DNA of 64,000 nucleotides from Liolophura sinensis (GCF_032854445.1 NC_088297.1:12511278-12575277); one strand, 5' to 3'; positions 43,300-55,612 are shown, numbered from the stretch's first letter. Translations and numbers: made by a program. Notes: generated from the letters alone by a model not told the origin.

Positions 43300-44090
43300 G
43301 TGTGATGTTGTGGTAAATTGGAAGAGCGTGGGCTGCCAACTAAAATAAGAAACAGGATCTTTCCGAAGAATGCATTATTATCTTTTTGTCGAATTACAGC
43401 ATCAAAAATAATCCACTGGAAGTTGTTTCTTCCTGAGTTCAGCAAACATCCTTGTTTTTCGAAAGCTTTTGTGTACATAACACTGAAAACGGACAGACGA
43501 TTTGAATACTCAGCTGGTGGTAGAATTTGTCGTCATGTCCTCCACATACGCCTTGTAATTTGATCTTCATGAGGAGATTGTCCATGGGGATTCTCCAAAA
43601 GGACTCGGCCGTCGTGAACGGCCATGTTCCGCAAAAATTTATGACAGTGCCCCGGTAAAGCAGACCACATTACAGCGTGAGTTGCTCAAGCAACAGGCTT
43701 TATAACCGTGTAAAAGTTTTCTCCCTTGCTTTTACACACCAGAGGCAACTTGATCTGCTTGGCCAATGTGAACGTATTCATGTGTAAAGAATACATAACT
43801 ACATCGTGACTGACGCATAAACAAGGTCTAAAACAGCCGTTAAAACAATACATAAATGGGAATATTTTTACCAGCAATTTTGACCTATTAGCAAGATATA
43901 GCTATATTGAGTAGTAAATACGGAACATCCCTCAAAAATCACGTCTGCTTGTGGTTCTCTAATAGCAGGCATGCTTCAAATACGCCTTTCTTTAAATTAT
44001 CCCGCGATGTGTGGTCACGATCTAATGTCGACTTAGCCTTTTTACGCAAACAAAATCGCACTAGACGCGTGATCCACTGAATAAAATTAG
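43300..44090. repeat. Repeat F, copy 1 (~0.8 kb)
   Basis: Blocks AACAGGATCTTTCCGAAGAA, TTTTCTCCCTTGCTTTTACA CACCAGA and GGTCACGATCTAATGTCGAC TTAGC recur in the same order at 45560-47130. Confidence 0.6.
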
Positions 44091-44984
44091 ATAACGTTGT
44101 ACAAATTTATCTGATGATTGACGTCATCATTTTTTTTTTTTTTGCGCGAGGATCGATTTTACTCGACATGTAGGCACCGACATTAAATGATGCCGAGCCG
44201 GTTTCAGTATTATAAAAGTTAACAATTAATAAATGCTATTCTGAGGAAATGACCGATGGACGGAGTAACCCACCAGCCTGGTCAGAATCCTGACAAACGT
44301 CTTGACTTTAATAATACCTAAAACGCTTGCTATTTCATTTCTTAATACGGAGTACACGATGTGGCCTAAAAGTGTGAAAAAAAAAGCCTAAGCTTTCTCC
44401 TTGGGGCGTAAAAATGGCTTTAAACTACAGTTTTCCTAAGGCTTCAGCGGTCAGTCTGGATATTAGGTATCCTACCAGCTGTAGTGGCGTCAAATATGAT
44501 AACTTTGCTAGGTGGGGAGCCCGAATTGTGGGGGATACATGCTGGTCCCGATATCCCAGTATGTTCATCGAGGAGGTCATTTCCGAATATTTACGTTTGC
44601 TGACAGGAAATATGCATAAAAAATAGAGCTACTAAGGAATATAAAATATGTCTAAAAATGAAATTTTCTCAATTTCCTTCTTCGTTTTACAGAATTTTCT
44701 CATGTATCTTTGAAAGTTGTTGCGGAATTGTGTCCTGCGATCTCATTGGTAGCTGAGTGCAGGTCAGTTGCGGGGTGAGCCACGCTTTCGTTTTTCACAA
44801 CAAATAACTTCAGCTTATTTCCATCCCACCAATATTGTCGAAACTTGGTTCCGTTGATTTTACTCGTTAAAAAATAAGTGCTGGTATAATCAGCATATCA
44901 TATTGAACATATCGTTATGATTGATTACATCATTCATGAAGATCAAAAAAGCAAACCCGGATCTTGTCATACCAAAGACAAGGT
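44091..44984. other. No recognisable gene
   Basis: Unique; a 70-codon frame at 44414-44626 has no recognisable domain. Confidence 0.45.
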
Positions 44985-45165
44985 ACTTGTCACTAAGCCG
45001 TTGATGCTCAACCCAGAAAGGTTAGAGCAAGGAAACAGGACTGGTTGGCCCAGTGTCAGTACAATGTCACTGGCTGGATTGTCGTGTCTCGTGCCTTCGA
45101 CATGATATTTCAGTAGCGGCAGCACTTTGGCAGCATGGACTCACCCTGCCACAAGAAATCACAGT
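44985..45165 (+). mobile_element. SINE-B2, plus orientation
   Basis: The reverse complement reads GTGACATTGTACTGACACTG and CAAAGTGCTGCCGCTACTGA, colinear with 19636-19905. A further fragment (GGCAGCTCTTTGGCAGCATG) follows at 45425-45495. Confidence 0.7.
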
Positions 45166-45559
45166 ATGTGTACACAAATATTATACACAAAATTGTTTAG
45201 TTTTCTTGTTTTTATTTTTTCTTAGCCTACACCAGAAAACAGAATACTGTTTTATTGTATTTAAAACGTACTCCAGATTGAGTATATGTATATGAGAACG
45301 ATCGCTTCGCCATGCGCAGCAACATTGCGAAGAGATTTCATAAGGAACTTTATTTCGTATAACAAGACAAAAACAGCATGAAATCGAAAGAAAATAGCGT
45401 GGTGAACCATAACGAGATATATATTTAGGGTCATTGTGGACGGCAGCTCTTTGGCAGCATGGATTGGCACTTCTACAAGTATACACAGTACATACATGGT
45501 TTTTAAAAGGCCTGATCCTCAGTTACAAACTGCATCGTTACCTGGTATAATGGAGGTTG

Positions 45560-47130
45560 CCTAGGCTATCTTAACTGACTGCCAGCTCGTTAAAAACAGG
45601 ATCTTCCGGAAATCCATTCTGATGAATTCGAAACTGGGAGTTTTGTGTTAAAATCATTTTATTCTGACAAGACATGTATTGAGCAAGACATGCTTGCTTG
45701 TATAAAGCTCTGGTTTCCAACACGTTGAAAACCGAGGGAAGATTGTAAAGCTTCCTTAATGGCAGATTACCCCTAAATATCGTCAGCGACTTTATCCTGA
45801 TATCAGTCCCCACTGTCTAAAAATACTGTCACTGTGGACGGCCGTGTTTGAACATTATCAGAATGGCCAACAAAACACACCGCTTGACCAATGCGTTAGT
45901 TCCGCTGTAGGTATTAAAGGTGTGCATTTTTTCTCCCTTGCTTTTGCACACCAGATGGATGAATGTTGCTTTCGTTTATTCAATTGCTAAATGACGTTGT
46001 AAAATTATTTCGAGACCGTGTCTGATTGACAAGAGATAAAGAGAGAAAAGATTGTTAGGAATCCCGTCTTAAAATACTGTGTTATATTTTAGTTTTGTTT
46101 TACCAGGTCAGTGTCTGACCTACTTTTTCCCTTTGATGTACGTTATGCACTGTAATTCAGTATAGAGTTCTCAAGGCTTCTGTGTTTATGAGTTTCGTGT
46201 CATTGTCAATAGGGTACACATTCTGGAAATATATATCATTGTTGTAAACATGTTTATGATCAAACCACACATAATTTTCGATACGTTAGTCTATAAATAT
46301 GAGGGACGGAGTTGTGAAGCTGGTAGTCATCTACCCAAGTCCACTTAAGGGTAGTTATTTACTCGTCAACTTAACGACAGTCATTTACTCAAGTCTACTT
46401 GAGAGCAGTCATATTTACTGTCATTCATTGTGAAGGATTTTCCTGGGTTTTTTAGATATCGGCTATCACGGCATTCGACCTTCGTCATTTGTACTCCATT
46501 TTCTGTACAGAGCACTTCGTGAGCTTCTATTTCGCCACTTTTTTGAGACGTTATTTTAGAGCTTGTATCGCTCATTGTCTCATTGTGCGATCACGTACAT
46601 TTCATCCCAGTTTACCCTGGAAGTTTATATTTCCGGGAAAGACACATCGCCCGTCCGTCCGCCCGTAGAAATTACACCTTCTCAGGCAATTGTGGATCTA
46701 CCATCGTCAGCATGCCGTGTCCTTGTCACCTATCGAAATGTCATCCTTCGATTGGAGAATTCATCTTGACTGTGGATTCTATATTCACGTAGACTGACTC
46801 GCCTTCGGAAGCCGGAATATTCCATCCGGATTTTAAAGCTGTCATCGCTGTTCTGAGAGTTATACAAGCCAGTTGTTTCTCATCTTTACTCTGAGAAAAC
46901 AGTGATTGAAAGAGCAATAAATGTGAAAATTTTCATTACAAAAGTTCTATCTGCATAATGTGCCTATGTGAAGTAGAAAAGAAGAAGCACTCCTCAAAAT
47001 CACCTTTTCTGTGGCACAAATAGCAAAGTGTATATATTTTTTTTTGACATTATCCATCACAGTATGGTCACGATCGAATGTCGACTTAGCTGCATAAGCC
47101 AACAAAACTGCATCAGGCGCATGGTAATAA
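45560..47130. repeat. Repeat F, copy 2, expanded
   Basis: AACAGGATCTTCCGGAAATC (45596), TTTTCTCCCTTGCTTTTGCA CACCAGA (45930) and GGTCACGATCGAATGTCGAC TTAGC (47066). About 1 kb of extra sequence lies between the second and third blocks. A 64-codon minus frame at 46575-46381 has no recognisable domain. Confidence 0.55.
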
Positions 47131-47238
47131 GTATAATTTCATAACTTACAAATTGATCAATAATAGTGAATGGAGATTTTCTTTGGTACTGGTACATTAA
47201 TATAACTTTCGAAATTATTTCGCTCAAATATCAGCGTG

Positions 47239-47442
47239 CACTCCAAAAATTAATCTGTCATTTTTAACAGGAGGTCTATTGTCCGAGTGATGCTAGAATG
47301 TATTCTGTTATAATAACACTGTGAATTCATAGAATATGTGTATTATACTTAACAGAATAATCTACTGCAATAACAGAATACATTCTAGTATCACCCGGTC
47401 AACTGATTTTCTGTTAAATTTAACACATGAATTTTTGGAGTG
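47239..47442. mobile_element. MITE-1, complete
   Basis: CACTCCAAAAATTAATCTG ... TGAATTTTTGGAGTG with internal TAGAATGTATTCTGTTAT and its inverse. Flanks are TG/CA, not TA. Confidence 0.85.
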
Positions 47443-47593
47443 CAGTTCCCAAAAGGCTATCTATCTGTAATGCCGCCTCACTGGAACGCTATTCCAAAGG
47501 TGGCAGACATGTCGTTCACATTAGCTTACAGCATACTCTGGCCTTGGAACGATTTTGGGGATATTCCTTTATGCTGTTAATTTTTGTATTATA

Positions 47594-47800
47594 CTACAAA
47601 AATAATCTGTTAAATTTAAAAGAAAGTCACTTGTTTGAGGGATGCTAGAATGTATTCTGTTACATCACATTATTCTGTTAAATATAACAGTGCACATAGT
47701 AGGTTTGAATTAAAGTAACAGTACCATAACAGTAAAATAACATTAAAGTATTATGCTGAGATAAGAGACTGTCTGATAAAGTTAACAAGATTATTTACAT
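47594..47800. mobile_element. MITE-1, degenerate
   Basis: AATAATCTGTTAAATTTAAA, GATGCTAGAATGTATTCTGT; the ends are eroded. Confidence 0.65.
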
Positions 47801-49690
47801 GAAAGTATATGAATGTGACTCTACTCGGAATTGAACTCCGGATGTCTTAGTTACGAGGCTGCATTGTGGGGAGATTCTGCGTATCCGGTAGTTTTGTCAG
47901 TGAGTACATCTTAAATGTTGTAGACGTTGAGTGTCAACATCATAAAATGCTACATCGTGACAACAGTTGTGTGCAGGTTGCCACATTACGTTAGATTACA
48001 AGAATGTCAACAATTACAAAAATCTAAAATGTTAATTAGAGGTTCAAGCCTCATGGCTAGAAGCCCTTTTGCAATTGTTCGGAGTCTTCTTATAATTACT
48101 GTTTTTATGGTTATTATTATTTCTCAAGATTTTGTCGCTGAGTTGTTGAAAAAATGCTAAGAGTTAGAAAGCTGAAATTTTAACACATGATAGACCTAGG
48201 CCTAAACCTGTGCACCGTAAATGATGCATTTTTAGTGTGTTTAAATATGCAAATTAGGATACACAGATAACACCAGCAATTTAAGCATTGGTTTTTCTTT
48301 GGTACAGTAGGCAAATGTATGGCATATACTGTGTATGAATTTTGCTTGCAGAAGTCACGTGACATGGCGGACATTTTGAAAAACGTAAAAATGCATTAAA
48401 CATCTTAAGATGAAAAAGCGCTCAATGAATTACTCTGAAATTTTGATACAACGTAGCCCACAGACAACGCAATAAAGTTTGGAAACAAATTTGAAATCTA
48501 TTTGCAAAATACTCCTGGCGATAATTTTGAAAAATACCAGATGTGGACATGGATTAAATTTTATGCGATTTTCATAATCAACCAGCATAATCATATGTAA
48601 TTTAGCAAAGACACCATTCAGGTAACCGGAAGTGACACCACATAGGCCGGCAACACCGGCTTGAGCCCCGGCAACGCTGCTTTAGCAGCTATATTTTGAT
48701 ATAAAAATAATATTAAACACCAGGATGCTCTCTTCATTTTGTAAAATCCAAATTTTTCTTTAGAAAGCGTTACACTAACATTATATATAGACGTTTAATG
48801 TTACTAAAGTTATTTATAACATTTTAGTTATACATACCATTTAAGACAGTGCATGGAGGCAGGGGTTTGCCACAGCCACAGAAATGCCACAGCTCTGAAC
48901 GAAGCGGGAAAGTGAATACAAGCCAAAATTTACGAAAGCCGTAAATGCATGTAATTATGACTATTTATGGTTAATAAGCGATCGATGAGGCCTGGCATCG
49001 GAAGCATTTTTATTTTGTTGTTGTTGTAAATGCGACACTCGGTATAATCGACAGTGTGTCTCTGCGTAAGTTGTAAGAAGAGTAATAAATACACGCATCC
49101 CCTTCAGTCGGTGAAAATCTGAACTCCTATCCCCACGTATTTTTGTCATGTGGAACGTCCAATGGCTAACACTAATGACGTAAGTTGTCACTCGTATCAA
49201 ACCCACGTGTCTTTTGACAGAGCATATAATCGATAGATTTCAATGGCCTATGGTCCGGAGAGTAAGAAATGCTATCCAAGAAGTGTACTTGAACTTCACT
49301 TGAACTTTCAAGCCACAACTGTTTTGTGTTTCAAGTAAGTCGAGAATGACCTATTAAAGAAATCCAATGCCTCTTGTCGGCGTCACCTGTCAGATAAAAC
49401 TGTAGTTGAAGAATGCAATGGCGGCATTCTGAGGTTATACATGTACGTTAACAGAAACGCCCGATTGCGCAAGAATAAAGCCTAAAATTGTCTTTCACCT
49501 ATTTTAGCGATGTGAAATTAACAAGGTGGAAAGGACATTGTGGCATGAATTAGAGTTCACTTGCAGCTTCCCATAAAATGAGGAAGCTGTTCTCTTGTTT
49601 GCTGAAACCCATTTTTTTTACCATAAACAGAAAACATAAAGAATTAAAGGGAGAAAACAAAACAAAAAAAAATCCAACTCAGTGAGATTA
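47801..49690. other. No recognisable gene
   Basis: 1.9 kb of unique AT-rich sequence; short open frames only. Confidence 0.5.
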
Positions 49691-49694
49691 AGTG

Positions 49695-49920
49695 ATTAAT
49701 GGATTGGTTGATATTTAGTGCCTTGTCCGTGAATGTTTCACTGATATAACGGTGCTCTTGTTTATGGGGTTAGGAAACTGGAGTACTCGGAGTAATTCAC
49801 GGATCTTCGCTCGGTACCTAACAAACCAATTGATTTAAAAACGCAGCCGAAAGACCTAGAGCTGGATTCGAACTTGCTAACTGAACAGAAGTATTAACCT
49901 TACCGCAGTAATAGAAGTGA
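49695..49920 (-). mobile_element. SINE-D, diverged
   Basis: AGAGCTGGATTCGAACTTG (reverse B box AAGTTCGAATCC) with a left part GTGAATGTTTCACTGATATA ACGGTG that resembles the SINE-A/C 3' domain. Confidence 0.55.
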
Positions 49921-49959
49921 AAAGTTGAACACTAAGTTTTAAGTGAAAGGTGCGCCCAA

Positions 49960-49972
49960 AAATAAAATAAAA

Positions 49973-50019
<47 letters not shown>
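49960..50019. repeat. (AAAT)n microsatellite
   Basis: About 14 AAAT units. Confidence 0.95.
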
Positions 50020-50539
50020 GTGGAAGGTGCGTTCATGCACAAACTGGCGTCATACATATACTAGTGCTTAGATAAATAAATAAATAAACAAATCCGTCAG
50101 ACGGCATGTAATCAATACAAACAAAAGGTACGAGGGAGGACTACACTTGATGCTGTTTATCATCACGCTATACCGTCCACATGCCAAGCTAGTTTTCTGT
50201 CTCGGATGTACAGCATGACGGCTGGAGCATATTGACTTCGCCATGGCTTGAATAATGTGGGTCATATGTCGGATATGTTTACAGTTACACTAACGACAAT
50301 GTAAAACAAAATACATTCACTTTTGTTGTTGTTACCAATCAGAAATATTGACAAACTGTTATGGATAGCAATATGTATTGTTTCACGAGATATATACGTG
50401 ATTCTGGCTCAGACTTACTGTCTTTAAGCTGATTCAAATACTTACAGTTTTAGTGTCCACTGGATGTGCGTACATTTACAGAGTGCATGGCTATTCCTTT
50501 AAATGAAAAGACAAGACTTGGTCATTTGTATGTGTGCAT

Positions 50540-50785
50540 CGAAAAAGTATCCCACATACAGTTTTTAAAAGCTATTTGTTTTTGTGAAGTTACAAAACTC
50601 ATATATCACAGTTCAAAGTAAGCAAAATTGCTCACATTGAGAAACACTAAAGCGCTGCCATGCTATCAATTTCAACCTATCAGTCACGAGTTATTGCTAT
50701 ACCCCGAAAATACGTCTGTTTCCGCTGACGTCACGTGGACACTGGTTTGACTTTTACCCCATATGAGCGCGGGGTACAAATGACG
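50540..50785. repeat. Dispersed repeat D, copy 3
   Basis: CAGTTTTTAAAAGCTATTTG, TTGTGAAGTTACAAAACTCA, ATCAGTCACGAGTTATTGCT, then a GC-rich CTGACGTCACGTGG stretch. Confidence 0.7.
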
Positions 50786-50924
50786 CGACGTCGTGTCTTC
50801 TGTTTCTCTAATGGCGTATATCGTGGCCTAGTAAGAATTTCAGATTAAAACATATATAAAGTTATCAAGCATAATACGTACATCGATAAATGATTTATTT
50901 GGGGGAGTGGTTAAGCCTATATTC

Positions 50925-51770
50925 AGTATATCATTCATTCATCTACTAACTAAACACACAGTCAGTAAATCATCCATTAATCTACGCATAAACCAATCCG
51001 TCAGTACATCATTCATTCATCTAGGGATAACCCGTTGTGAAAGATATATCGATGGAATGGATCATCCGTAGACGAAAAAATAATATACTGGCGGTATGGA
51101 TTATCCGTAGATGAATGAATGAAATACTTACGGAATGGATTGTCCGTAGATGAACGAATGATATATTGACGGAATGGATTATCCGTAGATGAATGAATGA
51201 TATACTTACGGTATGGATTGTCGGTAGATGAATGAGTGATGTATTGACGGAATGGATTATCCGTAGATGAATGAATGATATACTTACGGTATGGATTGTC
51301 GGTAGATGAATGAATGATATATTGACGGAATGGATTATCCGTAGATGAATGAATGATATACTTACGGTATGGATTGTCGGTAGATGAACGAATGATATAT
51401 TGACGGAATGGATTATCCGTAGATGAATGAATGATATACTTACGGTATGGATTGTCGGTAGATGAACGAATGATATATTGACGGAATGGATTATCCGTAG
51501 ATGAATGAATGATATACTTACGGAATGGATTGTCCGTAGATGAACGAATGATATGCTGACGGAATGGATTATCCGTAGATGAATGAATGATATACTTACG
51601 GAATGGATTGTCGGTAGATGAACGAATGATATATTGACGGAATGGATTATCCGTAGATGAATGAATGATATACTTACGGAATGGATTGTCGGTAGATGAA
51701 TGAATGATATACTTACGGTATGGATTGTCGGTAGATGAATGAGTGATGTACTGGCGGAATGGGCTATGAT
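50925..51770. repeat. 39-bp minisatellite, 78-bp dimer structure, inverted left edge
   Basis: Monomer GGAATGGATTATCCGTAGAT GAATGAATGATATACTT at a 39-base period, about 18 copies. Two variants alternate (ATTATCCG and ATTGTCGG). The first ~110 bases carry the opposite orientation (TCATTCATTCATCTA...GGATAAC). Confidence 0.93.
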
Positions 51771-51821
51771 TATGGTTACGATTAAGCTGGTTTTTTTATT
51801 ATGTCAACTAATCAGTAAGTA

Positions 51822-51862
51822 CCACTCCCCCTCCCCCCCCCCATCTTCCCCCCCCCCCCGAC
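51822..51862. repeat. C-rich homopyrimidine tract
   Basis: Runs of C interrupted by TTC/ATC. 51863-52360 is unique. Confidence 0.9.
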
Positions 51863-52360
51863 CCGATTTAAGTTTCTTGGGCGAATGTGTTCAGAAAGGA
51901 GAAGGACGAATACCACTAAATCAATACAACTCAGTGATTCGTGTGAACACTGCAAGGACTCGTCAACCAATAATCCGTACCCACAGTACAACAACATACC
52001 GGAGAGAAATCTTTTGATTTTCATTGAAAGAAATTACACAATAATCACTTAGTAATAACGTTGACGGAAAGAACTAAAATAAACAAAGAGCCTACCTAAT
52101 GTTGCCATAGAAACAATAAAATATATATGAATGAATTTCCACAGACCAGTGTACACGAGTAAATCGCACCAGCCAATGGGAGAGCAGTGTTGCGAGCTAC
52201 ATGCCAATTAGCGGTAATTGTGCTAGAAGGATTACCCCTGAATCCCTGAATATCGGAAACGGACTTGGACAGTCAATGCTAGCACATGTGCCCTTTCAGT
52301 GGTACCCACTGTCTCTTATACTCACACACCTGAGAATCCCATCGACCCAGAATCAATCTC

Positions 52361-52401
52361 AGCTGCCATGGCATTCGGATTCTTGCCATTGATTTTGATT
52401 T
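52361..52401 (-). CDS. Possible first exon (MAAEIDSGSMGFS)
   Basis: On the minus strand, ATGGCAGCTGAG... in a good start context (GCCATGG) reads MAAEIDSGSMGFS and runs into CAG/GTGTGT, an acceptable donor in phase 1. It lies in a GC-richer, repeat-free stretch. No downstream exon is recognisable. Confidence 0.2.
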
Positions 52402-52739
52402 TTGTCCATACATGGCTTATCGGACATATACCAATAGCACAAGACCGTCGATGATCGTCACGGCACCAGTTGCTGCGCTCGCTCTGCTCCTGAACTTTAT
52501 TAATGCCAAGGATTAAAAAGCAAAACTGACCGGATGGCAAATGCATTGGAGCTGCACAATTGTAGTAACAGTGCACGTGCTAAGATATGGCTACCTTAAT
52601 ACCGTTGGACTTGCAGCGAGGGAATTATGGTATTACTATAATAGCAAGTACCTGTTCAGATGCTACCTCGTGACGTATTCACCTGGGGTTGGATACACAT
52701 GGTGGGCCTGCTATCTATAAACCGATTGTTGATTAGTGG

Positions 52740-52770
52740 ATGGCTACGCCTGTGTGGAATGTCGAGACAG
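52740..52770 (+). CDS. Possible first exon (MATPVWNVET)
   Basis: ATG at 52740 followed by ten codons and a CAG/GTAAGC donor (phase 1). It lies about 340 bases from a candidate minus-strand start exon, which would make a divergent pair. The start context is weak. It could equally be a 5' exon of the aquaporin transcript, since its strand matches. Confidence 0.2.
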
Positions 52771-52828
52771 GTAAGCTTATGTTTTACAAATCTGTACAGG
52801 ACCACGTGCTTGGTATCACACGTAATAT

Positions 52829-52925
52829 TTATTTATTTGGTTGGTGTTTTCTCTGTACTCAGGAATATTTCCCTTGTATGGAGGGAAGAAACCCACAGCC
52901 ATCAGTAGGCTGCTATCAGTCCATT
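52829..52925 (-). mobile_element. SINE-A, internally deleted
   Basis: GGTTGGTGTTTTCTCTGTAC through CCACAGCCATCAGTAGGCTG. Confidence 0.85.
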
Positions 52926-52952
52926 TATTTACGACTTGACATACATGACATA

Positions 52953-53208
52953 CACACAAAAAATTAATCTATTATATTTCAACAGAAAGTGTGTTGTTTA
53001 GGTGATGCTAGAATGCATTCTGCTACTGCAACGCATTGTTCTGTTAAATATAACGTACGTATTCTATTAATTCAACGTTAAGATTCTATTAGGCTCACGG
53101 TATATGCTTTTGAATATCACAGAATATTGTGTTAAAGTGACAGAATACATTAGAGCAGCACACAAACAACAGAGTTTCTGTTAAAATGAACAGATTACTG
53201 TTTGGGTG
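52953..53208. mobile_element. MITE-1, complete, TA target duplication
   Basis: CACACAAAAAATTAATCT ... CAGATTACTGTTTGGGTG, 256 bp, TA on both sides; internal GCTAGAATGCATTCTGCTAC. Confidence 0.82.
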
Positions 53209-53455
53209 TATACACGGATCCGGCTGTAGCTCTGTATTCCTGTGTCTGTACTTTCTCATATCCTTTTTCAAGTGACTTGGCATAAAGATACACTTTATAA
53301 TTTTCCATTTAAAAATGCACATATGTTGTATAAAAGAATACAAATAAAACATGATAGAAGGGATTTTAAAGGTAATATTGTGGACAAAAACTCGGAGAGT
53401 TTAAACGTTAGTGACATTATCTTTGCCGACCAAACATAAATACGTGTCAATTTAA

Positions 53456-53621
53456 TTTTATTTATTTATTTATTTGATTGGTGTTTCACGCCGTACTCAA
53501 GAATATTTCACTTATACGACGGCGGCCAGCATTACGGCGGAAGGAAACCGGGCAGAGCCCGGAGGAAACCCACGGCCATCTGCAGGTTGCTTGCAAACCT
53601 TCCCACTCATGGCCGGAGAGG
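53456..53621 (-). mobile_element. SINE-A, 5'-truncated, with target duplication
   Basis: 3' 60% of the element; flanked by CGTGTCAATTTAA (53443-53455) and CGTGTTAATTTAA (53622-53634), one mismatch. Confidence 0.93.
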
Positions 53622-53795
53622 CGTGTTAATTTAAAAGTGTTACGAACGTTCAGAACGTTCAAGTTAAGAATAAGAGCATAGATTTATATCATCACTGTAG
53701 TTTATTTCTCGGTTACACATTGTTGCACTCCATTCAAGGTTATACTCCATACGTACATATGCATTCTACACATGTACCCTCTAAACCATAAAGAG

Positions 53796-54076
53796 GAACT
53801 CCGTGGCTCAGTTGGGTAGCGCGCTAGCACAGCGTAATGACCCAGGAGCCTCTCAACAATGCAGTCGCTGTGAGTTCAAATCCAGCTCAGGCTGGCTTCC
53901 TCTCCTGCAGTAAGTGGGAAGGTTTGGCAGAAATCTGCGGATTGTCGTGTGTTTCCTCCGGGCTCCTCTCGGTTTCTTCCCACCACAATGCTGGCCGCCG
54001 TCCTATAAGTGAAATATTCTTGTGTACGGCGTAAAACATCAGTCAAAATAAAACAAAATAAATAAGCAAATAAATA
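53796..54076 (+). mobile_element. SINE-A, full length
   Basis: GAACTCCGTGGCTCAGTTGG (intact A box) through an AAAT-rich tail; about 760 bases upstream of the aquaporin ATG. Confidence 0.95.
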
Positions 54077-54838
54077 GGCTTTTTTTTGAGAAATAATCAA
54101 GGGGATTGGCTGGGAAGTTTTACAACTTATACGACACACTCCATGATGGTCTTTCCGAGAGTGAATTATTACACATCATACTGTTGCGTATGCATCATGA
54201 GAAGTGTATTTGTCACGGAGACACTTAAGCTATACAAAGGGATGTGTATATATGTGTACATTATAAATGGCGGCACGGCTCACCCTCTCTTTTCTCCACA
54301 CCAAACTCTCCATTGTCACCTGTACGTGACTCTGGCCGATAAACTGCTACCACAAGTGTGCCGCCCTGGAGAGGAGTTGACCTGGATAAAGTTAGGATAT
54401 ACAGCTTGTCACGTGACCAAAGAGGTAAATAATCCTACACATAATCGTGGGGAGCGGTGGCTAAGAAGCTTTTATACCGTGGAGTTTTGAAGTGACAACG
54501 TGATCGCATTGACACGCTTTGACGGGCGGGTTTCGCGGTGTAACATCATTGGCGCTATACTACAAGGAAAATATTGCACTTTTAGTCCGGGTCTGCTTAG
54601 ATTCACTCGTATAGTTTAGAAAAGAAGGAAAAAAAAAAAAAAACCCAAAACGGATTAACGGCAAACTGCGGCGGATTTAGAGAATTTTTCAGTGTTTGGT
54701 AAATAATAAAAATAAGCATTGTGTCTTTTGGTGAATGAGTTTGTTAAACGTCTGACGTGTGCATTTTGCTACAGATTGTCTGTGGAGACCATTAACTTTG
54801 AACAGTAGCGAAGGTCCAAAGTTCCATACGGTGCCAAC
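54077..54838. other. 5' flank of the aquaporin start exon
   Basis: Holds a 134-codon open frame (54086-54490) without recognised domain, a possible AAAGAG/GTAAAT donor near 54425 and the acceptor at 54774, so a 5' untranslated exon could lie here. No TATA box was selected. Confidence 0.35.
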
Positions 54839-55045
54839 ATGGATGCGTATTTTCACCACCTGGCCGCAAAGCTGGAGCGCTATAGACAAGGGGATAATGG
54901 CAGTTCTTCCATGCTCAAAGAGTTAAGAACTGTGGAATTCTGGAGAGCATCTTTGGCCGAATTTCTGGCAACGACTTTATTCGTATTTGTGGGATGTGCT
55001 TCGACGATAGGATTGGCTGCCGAACCTCAAGTGCCAATAGTTCGG
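54839..55045 (+). CDS. Aquaporin, first coding exon (69 residues)
   Basis: ATG at 54839, donor CGG/GTAAGT after 55045, phase 0. Residues 1-27 form a polar cytoplasmic N-terminus (MDAYFHHLAAKLERYRQGDN...), followed by LRTVEFWRASLAEFLATTLF and VFVGCAST, the hallmark first transmembrane helix of aquaporins with the conserved AEF..T motif. The NPA boxes and the other five helices would lie in later exons, which were not found downstream to 64000. The next intron is therefore at least about 9 kb, or the exons are too short to recognise. Water or small-solute channel in the plasma membrane; the classical water-channel (AQP4-like) branch is more likely than a glyceroporin, by inference. An acceptor-like TTTTGCTACAG ends at 54774, so the 5' untranslated region may be spliced. 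Confidence 0.85.
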
Positions 55046-55562
55046 GTAAGTCACCATCTGTTTTCCAAATTCATCGGAAGTGGGTTCGAATCTGTGTGTG
55101 GTTAATTTGATCACGATTGAGTAGTATCGTTGACGTTCAGTTGTGTTTCTGTAGTGCACATGGAAGCTTTGAAACTTTGAGAAACTGTTAATATAATGCA
55201 ATATCTACAACTTAAAAACAGAATTTGCTTAAAGCACATTCTTTTACAGTTTAATCTGTAATTGTAGCCTGTTTTCAAATACCGCGGGAACTGCGTTAGA
55301 GCCAATACTCTGAAATCAGTTACTGCCACTGTATTATTAGAATTTTTCAGTAAATGGAATTAACTGAAATGACAAGAGGGAAATAATCAGACCGATTATT
55401 CGGAACTAACTCCTGCTTATTCAATCCTGTTTTGTTGTATCAAATGTTCATATTGTAATGCAATATTGTGCTATGCAGCGGTTTGCTAGAATTGTAGGTT
55501 TTGGAAGTATCTGGCAATAAGACAATTTTACTATAGTCACAATTTGGCCTTACACAACAATC

Positions 55563-55612
55563 GAATAAATAAATAAATAAATAAATAAATAAACAAATAA
55601 ACAAATGAACAA
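55563..55612. repeat. (AAAT)n microsatellite
   Basis: About twelve AAAT/AAAC units. The rest of 55046-56030 is unique apart from a G run at 55871-55882. Confidence 0.93.

Noticed and set aside
46381-46575. 64-codon minus frame starting MSDTSSKITSQKSGEIEAHE
   Set aside because: Polar and plausible-looking, but no domain, no clear donor, and it lies within a repeat F region.
54086-54490. 134-codon frame just upstream of the aquaporin exon
   Set aside because: No recognisable motif, and it starts at the edge of a SINE. At most part of a 5' untranslated exon.
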